Assembly: GCF_001570765.1 (NCBI RefSeq)
Contig: NZ_BCSH01000050.1
Location: 1 to 64,000 of the forward strand
DNA: 64,000 bases
Origin: Nocardiopsis listeri NBRC 13360
GTDB lineage: Bacteria > Actinomycetota > Actinomycetes > Streptosporangiales > Streptosporangiaceae
Direction: 5' to 3'
Shown here in pieces: positions 16,771-25,572 of this stretch. Both the position numbers and the translations under genes were made by a program. Below the pieces are notes generated by a model, which made no database searches, was not told where the DNA came from, and worked only from the letters and a program-made list of their open reading frames with translations. Position 1 is the stretch's first letter. Each line of letters begins with the position of its first letter.

Positions 16771-16844
16771 GGTCGGCTCCCACCCCGTCCACCGGGTGGG
16801 AACCGACCACTGGGCACCGGCCCCCGCCCTCGGGCGGGAACCGG
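16771..16844. terminator. Two strong hairpins between cas6 and the small plus-strand ORF
   Basis: The first hairpin (16771-16808) pairs 14 of 15 positions between GGTCGGCTCCCACCC and its near complement around an 8-base loop. The second (16817-16844) has a CCCGCCC/GGGCGGG core with a 2-base loop and flanking CCGG pairs. Placed after the cas6 stop and after the plus-strand ORF stop, they form a likely bidirectional terminator. Confidence 0.75.
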
Positions 16845-16855
16845 CGGTTCGGGGG

Positions 16856-17806
16856 TCAATCGAACAGGGCGCCGCCGAACTCCTCGGCTTCGGCCACAGC
16901 GTGGGCTCGGGTACCGCCCACGCGACGCGGCCGGGCACGACGGATCGGGTGCTCGCCGTGACCGTCCCGAGGGGCCGGAACCGCCACGGCGGGGCGGCCA
17001 CCGGTGACACTATCGACCCGGATGGCACCGAACCCCTGAGCGGTGTACTTACCGATCCCGGTGAGTTCGAGCAGCTCCAACAGGGTGGCGAAGGTATCGA
17101 CGGAACGACGCGCGCCGACCGCCGGGCCCAGGCGCAGTCCGCCCAGCCAACCCAGCACGTTGCGCTTCTCGGCGTGGTGGTGCTCGGTCAGGCGCACTTC
17201 TTCCCCGGCCAGCGGGGAGCGGCGCAGTTGTGACAGGTCGAGCAGGGCGCGTTCCAGCCAGGGGGTGGCCAGGGAGGGTGGGGCGAAGCGGGCCACCGCG
17301 CCCACCGCGCCGCTACCGCCGACGATCCCACCGCCGGAACGGTGGACCGCGCCGAAGAGCCGTCGGGGGTTGGGCCAGATGTGGGGGACGCGTTCACCGG
17401 TGGTGTCGCGGGTGGTGGTCACCACGGGGGTCATGGCGCGGATCTCGGCCGCACGGGCCGGGAAGCGACCGTACCCCTCGGTGAGCATCTCGGCGTAGGT
17501 GAGATCGAAGGTGCGGGTGACCGACAGTGGCTCCAGCAGGTGGTCGCCGATGCGTTGGGGGACGCCGACCAGTTCGGCCGGGTCCAGGGGCGCGGGACGC
17601 TCGTCGTCCAACCAGGTGAGGGTCCAGTGGTGCAGACGGTTCCCCAAGGGCAGGGGCCAACCGTTCATCGCCCAACGTTTGGCCGCGATGTGTTCACGGT
17701 CGGACTGGGGCCACCAGTGGTTGAGCAACCCGTGACAGTCCTCCGGACGGATCGGACGCGCCGTATCGGCTCGATCCTTGAGGATCACGGTCCACCGTCT
17801 GGGCAC
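16856..17806 (-). CDS. cas6: Cas6 CRISPR RNA-processing endoribonuclease
   Basis: Cas6 cuts the pre-crRNA in its repeats to supply guides for the type III complex. The 316-aa product (GTG with AGGAAAGGGG upstream; an ATG at 17827 lacks a ribosome site) has tandem ferredoxin-like character. It ends with the signature glycine loop TGIGKYTAQGFGAIRV followed by a long polar tail. A run of histidines (EHHHAEKRN) lies in the C-terminal half, and His residues occur early (HGLLNHWWP), any of which could be the general base. The gene is transcribed in the same direction as the cas10 operon but separated from it by terminator hairpins, so it is regulated independently. No CRISPR array flanks it here. 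Confidence 0.85.
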   Translation of the reverse strand: MPRRWTVILKDRADTARPIRPEDCHGLLNHWWPQSDREHIAAKRWAMNGWPLPLGNRLHHWTLTWLDDERPAPLDPAELVGVPQRIGDHLLEPLSVTRTFDLTYAEMLTEGYGRFPARAAEIRAMTPVVTTTRDTTGERVPHIWPNPRRLFGAVHRSGGGIVGGSGAVGAVARFAPPSLATPWLERALLDLSQLRRSPLAGEEVRLTEHHHAEKRNVLGWLGGLRLGPAVGARRSVDTFATLLELLELTGIGKYTAQGFGAIRVDSVTGGRPAVAVPAPRDGHGEHPIRRARPRRVGGTRAHAVAEAEEFGGALFD

Positions 17807-17944
17807 CGCCCCCACCCCTTTCCTCATGCGCTCGGTTCACCGGGAACTCCTCTCGGACAGTGCCCGGACTCACTTGTCGACCATCACCTCGGCAGACCAC
17901 AATGAGCGGGCCCGTACCGATCCACCAGCCGAAGCGGAGGGGAC

Positions 17945-18892
17945 ATGCCCCGCCTGAGCCACACCCTGGACCTGGACGCGTTGAAGCGCGAGGACATCGC
18001 CGGCTCGATCGACGGCGTGCATCGGGTGTTGCGCGAAGCCCGGTTCGACTCCGAGGGACACCTGTTGGTCCCCGACGAGGCCGAACGGGAGCGGCTGGAG
18101 CGGCGCGCCGAGGAACTCGGGGTGCTCCACAGGGGCGAGAGTGCCGAGGCCGGACCGCAGGACATGGAGCACTCGCTACGGCTGCTCTCCGGCGAACACC
18201 TGGCCCCCGGTGCCCACTACCTGTTCAGCGTCCTGGACGAGAAGGGCGAGCCGGACTTCTCCGAGGAGGTCGAGGGGTGGATGGGCACCGACCTGACCAT
18301 CACCTCCTGGGATCCGGAGGGCCGGTGCGCGGTCGACTTCGCCATGCGCGAGGACCCCGCGGTCACCGGTTTCGAGGACTCGGTGACGAGCGGCACCGTG
18401 GTGCACGACCGGGCCGCCCAAGCCCTGTCCATCCACGCCCGGATGAGGTTCCCCGCACCGATGAGCATGGTCGGTGAGAACTCCTCCCTGCTCCGGGTGG
18501 AAGTGGACGTCCACGTCGACCTGGCCGGCTGGTACGCGGCGCTTTCGGGCGTGGAGGGGGCGGCCCCCGTACGGTTCGAGGTCGGGCATCCGTTCGTGCG
18601 CGCCGTCGGTGAGGCGCTGCCCTCGCCCGAACCGGGCGGGCGATGGTCGGTGACCGGTTCCCTACAGGTGCGCGGCCGCGGCCCGGCCCGACCGCTGGTG
18701 GCGGTCGCGGCCTGGGCGATGCTGCGGTCGATGCGCCGCTCCGAGGAGATGTCGGTGGAGCGGTGGGTGACCGAGGTGGAACGGTCCTGGACGGACACGG
18801 CCCGGGGTCTGCCCGCCCTACCGGAACTGTTGGGCGAGGTCGCCGAGGCGATGTCCTTGGCCGTCAGTCGCGTTCGGCGCCCCATCCGGTGA
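17945..18892 (+). CDS. Hypothetical protein, 315 aa
   Basis: I do not recognise this protein. It starts at an ATG with a GGAGGGGAC ribosome site, divergent from cas6 (138 bases between starts). It has no signal peptide or membrane segment. The N-terminus is acidic and helical (LDALKREDIAGSIDGVHRVL, DEAERERLERRAEELG). The middle and C-terminal parts are beta-rich (LRVEVDVHVDLAGWYAAL, RWSVTGSLQVRGRG) and end in a helix. Its 3' end overlaps the convergent symporter gene by 29 bases. It may belong to the chromosome backbone rather than the CRISPR island; position alone does not settle this. Confidence 0.75.
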   Translation: MPRLSHTLDLDALKREDIAGSIDGVHRVLREARFDSEGHLLVPDEAERERLERRAEELGVLHRGESAEAGPQDMEHSLRLLSGEHLAPGAHYLFSVLDEKGEPDFSEEVEGWMGTDLTITSWDPEGRCAVDFAMREDPAVTGFEDSVTSGTVVHDRAAQALSIHARMRFPAPMSMVGENSSLLRVEVDVHVDLAGWYAALSGVEGAAPVRFEVGHPFVRAVGEALPSPEPGGRWSVTGSLQVRGRGPARPLVAVAAWAMLRSMRRSEEMSVERWVTEVERSWTDTARGLPALPELLGEVAEAMSLAVSRVRRPIR

Positions 18893-20582
18893 GGGAGCGC
18901 ACCCGTAGTTCGGTGAAGCGGGCGCTGTTGCGTTCGCAGGAGAGCAGGCTGCCGATGACGGCGCAGGCGAACCCGATGGGAACGGCGACCAGGGCCGGAT
19001 TCTCCAGGGGGAAGTACTGGATGTCGATCCGGGTCGGCAGCATCGACAGGTTCTCCCCGGTGACCGGATCGGTCTTGCCCGACATCACCGGGGAGAACAG
19101 CATCAGCAGCAGGGTGGCCGACAGCCCTCCGTAGACGCCCCACTCCACGCCGTTGGTGTTGAAGCGGCGCCAGAACATGGTGAGGACGATGACGGGCAGG
19201 TTGGCCGCGGCGGCGATCGCGAAGGCCAACCCCACGAGGAACGCCACGTTCTGTTCCTGGGCCTGGACGGCCAGGACTATGGACACCCCACCGATCAGGC
19301 AGGCGGAGAAGCGGGCCACGCTCACCTCCTGGGACTCGCGCGGTCGTCCCCACATGAGGATGTGACCGAACAGGTCGTGCGCGATGGAGGACGAGGAGGC
19401 CAGCGTGAGGCTGGCGATGACCGCGAGGATGGTGGCCAGGGCGACCGCGGAGATGAGCGCGAGCAACACGGCGGCGCCCACCGGACCGGCGGTGAGCCGG
19501 CCCAGTTCCTCGGCCAGCATCGGCACCGCGGAGTTGCCCGAGGGGTCCAGGGCCATGATGCGTTCCGAACCCACCAGGGCGGCGGCGCCGAACCCCAAGG
19601 CCAGGGTCATCAGGTAGAACACGCCGACCATCACGATGGTGCGGTTGACCGAGGCACGCGCCGAGCGACCATCGGGCACCGTGTAGAAGCGGATGAGGAT
19701 GTGCGGCAGCGCGACGGTGCCCAGGACCAGGGCCAACCCCAGGCTGATCAGGTCGATCTTGTTGAAGAAGGTCTGCGCGGACTCACCGGGCACCTCCACC
19801 CCGAAGCCGAGTCCGGGTTCGAGGAAGGCCTGCCCGTGACCGCTCGCGTCGGCCGCGCCGGAGAGCAGGGCGCGCGGGTCGAAGGAGAACACGGCCAGCA
19901 CCATGACGGTGAGCAGTCCGGTGGCCGTCAGCAGCACGACCGCCTTGATGATCTGCAACCAGGTGGCGGCCTTCATCCCGCCGTACATGACGTAGACGAT
20001 CATCAGCACGCCCACCAGGACGATCGCGCCGGTGCGGGCCTGGCCGGCGCTCATCCCGAGGAAGGTTCCGCCGCCGTGCAGACCGAGCAGGACCGAGACC
20101 AGGGCTCCGGCCCCGACCATCTGGGCCACCAGGTAGAAAACGCACACCGTGACGGTGGAGATCGTACAGGCCAGGCGAACGCGCATCCTGCGCATACGGA
20201 AGGCGGGCAGGTCGGCCATGGTGAAGCGGCCGGTGTTGCGCATCAACTGGGCCATGGGCAGGACCAGCAGCCAGGCGACCAGGAAGCCGATGGAGTACAG
20301 GAAGCCGTCGTACCCCTGCAACGAGATCATCCCGGCGATGCCCAGGAAGGACGCCGCCGACAGGTAGTCCCCGGTGAGGGCGAGTCCGTTCTGTGTACTG
20401 GAGAAACCGCGGCCGCCGGCGTAGAAGTCGACGGCGCCCTTGGTGGTGCTGCGGGCCCGAATGGTGATGGCCAGGGTGGTGAGGACGAACACGGCGCACA
20501 GGCCGATGGTCCAGGCGTGGGCGACGCCGAACTCTCCGCCGAGGACGCTGCCCAGGTCGTTGGTGTGGTCGAGCGGGCTCAT
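18864..20582 (-). CDS. Sodium:solute symporter, ActP-like (acetate/monocarboxylate)
   Basis: This 572-aa integral membrane protein has about 13 hydrophobic segments and the solute:sodium symporter pattern GGRGFSSTQNGLALTGDYLSAASFLG near residue 55. It also has GFLYSIGFLVAWLLVLPMAQ and the central LGTVALPHILIRFYTVPDG, typical of the ActP/MctC branch that takes up acetate and other monocarboxylates. The start ATG overlaps the stop of the preceding DUF485 gene (ATGA), the usual yjcH-actP pairing. The 3' end overlaps the convergent hypothetical gene. The exact substrate is not determinable from sequence. Confidence 0.88.
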   Translation of the reverse strand: MSPLDHTNDLGSVLGGEFGVAHAWTIGLCAVFVLTTLAITIRARSTTKGAVDFYAGGRGFSSTQNGLALTGDYLSAASFLGIAGMISLQGYDGFLYSIGFLVAWLLVLPMAQLMRNTGRFTMADLPAFRMRRMRVRLACTISTVTVCVFYLVAQMVGAGALVSVLLGLHGGGTFLGMSAGQARTGAIVLVGVLMIVYVMYGGMKAATWLQIIKAVVLLTATGLLTVMVLAVFSFDPRALLSGAADASGHGQAFLEPGLGFGVEVPGESAQTFFNKIDLISLGLALVLGTVALPHILIRFYTVPDGRSARASVNRTIVMVGVFYLMTLALGFGAAALVGSERIMALDPSGNSAVPMLAEELGRLTAGPVGAAVLLALISAVALATILAVIASLTLASSSSIAHDLFGHILMWGRPRESQEVSVARFSACLIGGVSIVLAVQAQEQNVAFLVGLAFAIAAAANLPVIVLTMFWRRFNTNGVEWGVYGGLSATLLLMLFSPVMSGKTDPVTGENLSMLPTRIDIQYFPLENPALVAVPIGFACAVIGSLLSCERNSARFTELRVRSLTGWGAERD

Positions 20583-21022
20583 CAGTCCATCACCCGTCCG
20601 TCGATCCGGCCCTCGTCCCGTGCGTGGTCGCGGATCTCCTCGGCCAGCGGATCGATGGCGTGGGCGGAGTTTCGGCTGAACGCCCAGGCCAGAACGAAGG
20701 TGAGCAGGAACTGTCCGATTCCCAGGACCAGGGCGACGTTGATCGAATCGAAGATCTGCACACGCATGAAATCGCGCGCGTAGGCCGAAAGGAACAGATA
20801 GGCCATGTAACCACCGAGGAAGGTGGTCACCAGGAGTGCGAATTGCAGGGCGAATCGTCGCCGCAGTTTCACGAAACGCGGATCGGCGGAGACGCGTTCA
20901 CAAGTGTGCGCCACGTCGGCCTCGGCGCGGGCGCGGGCCCTCGCGGACCTGCCTCCGGGCCGGTCACCCCCGCCCTCGGACTCCGTACGCCTTCTGGACG
21001 TGCCTTCCATGTACTCGACCAC
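20582..21022 (-). CDS. DUF485 membrane protein (YjcH-like)
   Basis: This small membrane partner is usually found just upstream of ActP symporters. The chosen GTG has GGGGGACG upstream and gives 146 aa; a longer open extension lacks coding character. A basic, disordered N-terminal part precedes FVKLRRRFALQFALLVTTFLGGYMAYLF (first membrane segment) and VALVLGIGQFLLTFVLAWAFSR (second), followed by a charged tail (AHAIDPLAEEIRDHARDEGR). Two segments and this tail match DUF485. It is translationally coupled to the symporter by ATGA. Confidence 0.85.
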   Translation of the reverse strand: MVEYMEGTSRRRTESEGGGDRPGGRSARARARAEADVAHTCERVSADPRFVKLRRRFALQFALLVTTFLGGYMAYLFLSAYARDFMRVQIFDSINVALVLGIGQFLLTFVLAWAFSRNSAHAIDPLAEEIRDHARDEGRIDGRVMD

Positions 21023-21433
21023 GACTCGTCCCCCAACGATATCTGCGCGGTTTTCCGGGCGCCGTTCCCCCACGACGTGTCCCCTTCTGGAACGTTTCGG
21101 CCATCGTCGCGTGGATCCACACGATTCGCCGTACACCGTTCCGATCGGGCATCACCCTAACGATCAGTGGACCGCCGTGTTCCCCAAATACACAAATCGG
21201 TTGACACGAATAGCGCGAGACGGATCACGGCCCGGAGGGCGGCACGGGGAGAAGCAGGTCACACGGGACGCACGGACCTCCACGCGGCGCGGAGACCCCT
21301 CCGTCTTCGCTAGGCTTCGGGGCGACCCCGAACCCATGACGGCGAACCGGATCAATCCCGGTCTCGTCGTTCGTACATGTGTATGATCGAGGGGTCCACA
21401 CTGTTCATGCGAAACCGAAGGGAAATCCCCGCC
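21023..21433. other. Divergent intergenic region between the symporter operon and the Lsr2-like gene
   Basis: This 411-bp gap has no supportable gene. It carries a TTGACA at 21202-21207 with no matching -10, and a good -10 hexamer at 21382-21387. It presumably holds promoters for both flanking units. Confidence 0.5.
21382..21387 (+). promoter_or_regulatory. Candidate -10 element (TATGAT) for the Lsr2-like gene
   Basis: TATGAT on the plus strand lies about 47 bases before the GTG start. A transcript beginning just after it would exclude the earlier in-frame ATG at 21383. No clear -35 is seen. Confidence 0.4.
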
Positions 21434-21703
21434 GTGGTCACCGAGGTCTTCACGCGCAAGTACTGCGATCCCCACGCCGTTCGCGAGGAGAAGGTCGAGG
21501 CGACTGAGGTCATCCAGTTCGCCTGGGAAGGCGCCGTCCGCGAGGTCGACGCCTGCGAGGAGTGCTTCAAGGAGCACGAGACCCGCTTCGAACCACTGGT
21601 CGACTACTCCCGTCCGGTGAAGAAGCGTCGCGCCGCCAAGAAGGCCGCCCCCGCTTCGGACGACAAGCGCGAGACCGAGGGCGTCGACACCGACGCCGAG
21701 TAG
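21434..21703 (+). CDS. Small Lsr2-N-terminal-like protein with Cys/His residues
   Basis: The GTG with AAGGGAAA upstream gives 89 aa; upstream ATGs are possible but lack ribosome sites. The core TEVIQFAWEGAVREVDACEECFKEHETRFEPLVD follows the Lsr2 dimerisation-domain pattern (strand, turn, strand, helix). A CDPH pair and a CEEC pair are added, which could bind a metal. The tail is first basic (RPVKKRRAAKKAA), then acidic. No AT-hook DNA-binding domain of Lsr2 type is present. A nucleic-acid-associated or protein-interaction role is inference. It converges on the hut operon across a strong hairpin. Confidence 0.65.
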   Translation: MVTEVFTRKYCDPHAVREEKVEATEVIQFAWEGAVREVDACEECFKEHETRFEPLVDYSRPVKKRRAAKKAAPASDDKRETEGVDTDAE

Positions 21704-21726
21704 CACGCCACACCCCGCAGCGTAAC

Positions 21727-21765
21727 GGGGGCCGGTGGGCGCCTAAGCGGTGCGCACCGGCCCCC
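21727..21765. terminator. Bidirectional terminator between the Lsr2-like gene and hutI
   Basis: GGGGGCCGGTG (21727-21737) pairs exactly with CACCGGCCCCC (21755-21765), with partial pairing inside the loop. It sits 23 bases after the plus-strand stop and 8 bases after the hutI stop. Confidence 0.75.
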
Positions 21766-21773
21766 GGCCGCGT

Positions 21774-22982
21774 TCAGGGACGTCCCGCGATGAGCGCGCC
21801 GTCCTTCCACACCGCCGCCACCTGGGGCACCCCGGGACGGTAGGCCAGGTACAGGTGGTTGGGCGCCTCCAACAGGGTGAGGTCGGCGCGAGCTCCGGGG
21901 GCCAGGTGCCCGACGTCCGTGCGGCGCAGGGCCATCGCCCCGCCCATGGTCGCCGCCCACACCGCCTCGTCCGGAGTCATCCCCATGTCCCGGACCGCCA
22001 CCGCGACGCAGAACGCCAGACTCGACGTGAAGCACGAACCCGGGTTGCAGTCGCTGGCCAGCGCCACCAGGGCTCCGGCGTCGATCAGCGCGCGAGCGTT
22101 GGGATAGGGCTGACGGGTGGAGAAGTCCACGCCGGGCAGCAGGGTCGCCACGGTGGCTTCGGGGCGGCGGGCGGCCTGGGCCAGCGCATCCACGTCCTCG
22201 GCGCTCAGATAGGTGCAGTGGTCGACCGACGCGGCACCCAGTTCCACGGCCAGGCGCACCCCCGGCCCCTCCCCCAGCTGGTTGCCGTGCACCCGGGGCA
22301 GCAACCCCCGTTCCATCCCGGCGGTGAGCACTCGGCGGGAGGCCGCCTCGTCGAAGGCCCCACGTTCACAGAACACGTCCACCCAACGGGCGTACGGGGC
22401 ACAGGCGTCCAGCATGGGGCCGGTGACCAGGTCGACGTAGCCCTCCGGGTCGTCGGCGTACTCGGGGGCGACCACATGCGCACCCAGGAAGGTGACCTCG
22501 TCGGTGACGCGAGCGGCCACCTCCAGGCAGCGACGTTCGTCCTCGACGGTCAGCCCGTACCCGGACTTGACCTCCAGGGTGGTGGTGCCCTGGGCAGCGG
22601 CCTCACGCACCAGACGACGAGCGCCGGCCAGGAGTTCGGTATCGGATGCGGCACGGGTGGCGGCGACCGTGGTGCGAATGCCGCCCGCCGAGTACGGGGT
22701 GCCGCTCATCCGGGCGGCGAACTCACGACTGCGGTCCCCGGCGAAGACGACGTGGGAGTGGCTGTCCACGAACCCGGGGACGACACAGCGACCGTCGGCG
22801 TCGATTCGCACGTCGGCGGCCGGGGCCGAGGCGCTCGGACCGGCCCAGACGACTCGTTCGCCCTCGATGACCAGGGCGGCGTCGCAGACCTCGCCGAGCC
22901 GGCCCCTGCCCAGGGCGGGATCGTTGGTGACCAGGGTGGCGATGCCGTCGACCAGGACGGTGCCGGGGACGTCGATGCTCAC
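21774..22982 (-). CDS. hutI: Imidazolonepropionase
   Basis: HutI hydrolyses 4-imidazolone-5-propionate to N-formimino-L-glutamate, the third step of histidine breakdown. The 402-aa amidohydrolase shows the metal motif [13 protein letters not shown], then [44 protein letters not shown] and [12 protein letters not shown], all characteristic of HutI. Its GTG start overlaps the hutF stop (GTGA), so it is the last gene of the hut chain. It is followed by a strong terminator hairpin. Confidence 0.96.
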   Translation of the reverse strand: MSIDVPGTVLVDGIATLVTNDPALGRGRLGEVCDAALVIEGERVVWAGPSASAPAADVRIDADGRCVVPGFVDSHSHVVFAGDRSREFAARMSGTPYSAGGIRTTVAATRAASDTELLAGARRLVREAAAQGTTTLEVKSGYGLTVEDERRCLEVAARVTDEVTFLGAHVVAPEYADDPEGYVDLVTGPMLDACAPYARWVDVFCERGAFDEAASRRVLTAGMERGLLPRVHGNQLGEGPGVRLAVELGAASVDHCTYLSAEDVDALAQAARRPEATVATLLPGVDFSTRQPYPNARALIDAGALVALASDCNPGSCFTSSLAFCVAVAVRDMGMTPDEAVWAATMGGAMALRRTDVGHLAPGARADLTLLEAPNHLYLAYRPGVPQVAAVWKDGALIAGRP

Positions 22983-24337
22983 AAAAGCTCCTTGATCGCG
23001 GAGTCGAGTTCGCGGGCGGTGTCGGGCAGTCGGGCATGGACGCCGTCGCGGACGGTCCAGGTGCCGTCCACCATCACGTGGCGCACGTCGGCGGCGGTGG
23101 CCGCGAAGACCACGGCGTCGGCGGCCCTGGCCGGGTCGGTCCCGGCCAGGCGTACACCGTCCAGGGCGACGTTGACCAGGTCGGCCCGGGCCCCTGGGAT
23201 CAGCGTGCCCGCGTCGTCCCAGCCCAGACCGGTATGCCCGTCGACGGTGGTGGCGCGCAGCAACGCCCCGGCGTCCAGGGTTCCGCGCCGGTGGGTACGC
23301 AGGCGTTCGTGCAGCTCCACGGACCGCGCCTCCTCGAACAGGTCCGTTCGGGCGTGCTGGTCGCTACCCAGACTCAGCGGGACCGGTTCCGGCCCGGCGA
23401 CGAGGTCGCCGGTGCGCGGCAACCCGTCGGCGAGGTCGCGTTCGGTGGTGGGACACAGGCACACCGCCGAACCGTGCGCCCTGACGGTGGCGACGTCCTC
23501 GTCCGTCAGGTGGGTGGCGTGCACCAGGGTCGTGCGCCCGGTGAGCGCACCGGCCTCCGCCAGCAGCCGGGTGGGGGTGAGCCCGTACGCGGCCAGGCAC
23601 GCGGTGTTCTCGGCGGGCTGTTCGGAGACATGGACGTGCAGGGGCAGTTCCCCACCGGTGGCGAAGCGCGCCACCTCGGGCAGGTCCGACGATGCGAGGG
23701 CCCGCACCGAATGGGCGGCCACCCCCACTCGCGCGTGCTCCCCTTCGGGGGCGAAATCGGCCACGCGTTCGCCCCAGGCCTGGACGGTGCCGTCGCCGAA
23801 GCGCAGTTGGGGGCCGAAGAGCGATAGGTGCCGACCGTCGTCCCCCAACCCCCCGGCCAGGTAGCACACGTCGAGCAGGGTGATCCGCACCCCGGCCTCG
23901 GCGGCGGCCGCGACCAGGGCGTGCCCCATGGCGTTGGGATCGGCGTAACGACGGCCTCCGGGCCCGTGGTGCAGGTAGTGGAACTCGCCCACGCACACCA
24001 CCCCGGCCAGGGCCATCTCGGCGAAGGCCGCCCGGGCCAGTCGGTGGTAGGAATCGGGGTCCAGACGTTCGGCGGCCCGGTACATCACCTCGCGCCAGGT
24101 CCAGAAGGAGCCGCCGCCGGAGTGGGTACGTCCGCGCAGCGCCCGGTGGAAGGCGTGCGAATGGGCGTTGGCCAGGCCCGGCAGGGTGAGCCCGCTCAGG
24201 TGTTCGGCGCCGACGGGACGTTCGACACCGGAGGTCACCGAGGTCAACCGACCGGCATCGACCGTCAGGAGCACCCCGGGCTCGGGGTCACGGCCGCCGA
24301 GCCACGCCCACTCGCACCACAGTCGTCGCGGGCTCAC
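22979..24337 (-). CDS. hutF: Formimidoylglutamate deiminase
   Basis: HutF converts N-formimino-L-glutamate to N-formyl-L-glutamate plus ammonia. The 452-aa amidohydrolase has [61 protein letters not shown] and [16 protein letters not shown], the HutF signature with metal-binding His and Asp. The GTG overlaps the stop of the M20 gene (GTGA). The presence of hutF shows the five-step route (via formylglutamate) rather than direct HutG formiminoglutamase, so a deformylase is also needed. Confidence 0.95.
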   Translation of the reverse strand: MSPRRLWCEWAWLGGRDPEPGVLLTVDAGRLTSVTSGVERPVGAEHLSGLTLPGLANAHSHAFHRALRGRTHSGGGSFWTWREVMYRAAERLDPDSYHRLARAAFAEMALAGVVCVGEFHYLHHGPGGRRYADPNAMGHALVAAAAEAGVRITLLDVCYLAGGLGDDGRHLSLFGPQLRFGDGTVQAWGERVADFAPEGEHARVGVAAHSVRALASSDLPEVARFATGGELPLHVHVSEQPAENTACLAAYGLTPTRLLAEAGALTGRTTLVHATHLTDEDVATVRAHGSAVCLCPTTERDLADGLPRTGDLVAGPEPVPLSLGSDQHARTDLFEEARSVELHERLRTHRRGTLDAGALLRATTVDGHTGLGWDDAGTLIPGARADLVNVALDGVRLAGTDPARAADAVVFAATAADVRHVMVDGTWTVRDGVHARLPDTARELDSAIKELL

Positions 24338-25572
24338 ACGGACCTCACCGGTTCGGTGAGCAGGTCGGCGAGGACGTCGGCCAAGGCCGTGACCCCGGCG
24401 TGGCAGTCCTTCGGGTCGGCCCACTCCATGGGCGAGTGGGACACCCCGGTGGGGTTGCGCACGTACATCATGGCGGTCGGCACGTGCGCGGACAGCACAC
24501 CGGCGTCGTGCCCGGCACCGGTGGGCAGGAGCGGCACCGGACCCGCCGACTCGGGGACCCGGTCGGCCACCGTGGCGGCCAGGCGATCGCGCAGGGCGTG
24601 GGAGAACTCCACCAGGGGCGTGGTGGACTCCACCGCCACGGCCAGGGCGACCCCGTGGTCGTGGGCCGCCCTCCGCGCGGCCTCACGCACCTCCTCCACC
24701 ACCACGGACAGGGTGGCCTGGTCGGCCGCCCGCGCGTCCAACCAGGCGCTGACCAACGAAGGGATGGCATTGGTGCCGTTGGGGTTGACGTGGGTCTTGG
24801 CGACGGTGGCGCGCGCGTCATGGCTCCGGGCCGATGCCCGCGCGGCCAGGATCGTGTGGGCCAGCGGCAACATGGGATCGGACCGGTCGACCAGGCGGGT
24901 GGTGCCCGCGTGGTCGGCGCGACCGGTGAAGTCCAGGCGCCACCGCCCATGCGGCCAGATCGAACCGGCCACCCCCACGGGATGGGCGGTGTCGGCCAGG
25001 GCCCGGCCCTGTTCCACGTGGAGTTCGACGAAGACGTCGAACCCGCCGATGAGGTCGGGGTCGGGCCCCATCCCGTCCGGGTCCAGCCCGGCGGCGGCCA
25101 TGGCGTCGGCCCAGGTGATGCCGGAGGCGTCGGTCAGGGCACGGGCCCGGCCCGGGTCGATCTCCCCGGTGGCCAGGCGACTGCCCAGACAGGGCACCCC
25201 GAACCGGCCACCCTCCTCCTCCACGAACACACCGATCGCCAGCGGACGGCTCGGTGTGAAACCACGTGAACGCAACTCGTCGACGGCGGCCAGGGCGGTG
25301 ACCACCCCGAGCGGACCGTCGAAGGCCCCGCCGTCGGGAACCGAGTCCAGGTGGGAACCGGTGGCCACGGCGCCCGGGCCGGGCGCTCCCCACCAGGCCC
25401 ACAGGTTGCCGTTGCGATCGGTGCGCACGTCCAGACCGCGTGCGACGGCCGACTCGGTGAACCACGCGCGGGCGTCGCCGTCGGCACCCGCCCAGGTGTA
25501 CCGGTGGTAACCGCCACCGTCATCGGAACGTCCGATGGGGGCCGACTCGGCCCAGAGCCGATCGAAGCTCAC
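24334..25572 (-). CDS. M20-family amidohydrolase (allantoate/N-carbamoyl amino acid hydrolase-like) in the HutG position
   Basis: This is a 412-aa dinuclear metallohydrolase with [65 protein letters not shown] and [20 protein letters not shown], the allantoate amidohydrolase/N-carbamoylase pattern. It is locked between hutU and hutF by GTGA overlaps at both ends. That place would suit the step from N-formylglutamate to glutamate, for which no typical HutG is visible here. Family membership is clear. The proposed N-formylglutamate substrate is inference from context, and allantoate or carbamoyl amino acids remain possible. Confidence 0.88.
   Translation of the reverse strand: MSFDRLWAESAPIGRSDDGGGYHRYTWAGADGDARAWFTESAVARGLDVRTDRNGNLWAWWGAPGPGAVATGSHLDSVPDGGAFDGPLGVVTALAAVDELRSRGFTPSRPLAIGVFVEEEGGRFGVPCLGSRLATGEIDPGRARALTDASGITWADAMAAAGLDPDGMGPDPDLIGGFDVFVELHVEQGRALADTAHPVGVAGSIWPHGRWRLDFTGRADHAGTTRLVDRSDPMLPLAHTILAARASARSHDARATVAKTHVNPNGTNAIPSLVSAWLDARAADQATLSVVVEEVREAARRAAHDHGVALAVAVESTTPLVEFSHALRDRLAATVADRVPESAGPVPLLPTGAGHDAGVLSAHVPTAMMYVRNPTGVSHSPMEWADPKDCHAGVTALADVLADLLTEPVRSV

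Noticed and set aside
16771-16808. Strong hairpin considered as a CRISPR repeat
   Set aside because: It occurs once, with no second copy or spacer-sized intervals; its place between convergent stops fits a terminator.
16433-16810. 125-codon minus-strand frame between cas10 and cas6
   Set aside because: No ribosome site, it runs through the terminator hairpin, and its composition is not protein-like; the opposite 60-codon frame is more plausible.
21202-21207. TTGACA upstream of the Lsr2-like gene as a promoter
   Set aside because: No -10 hexamer lies at 16-19 bases downstream, and the site is far from the gene start.
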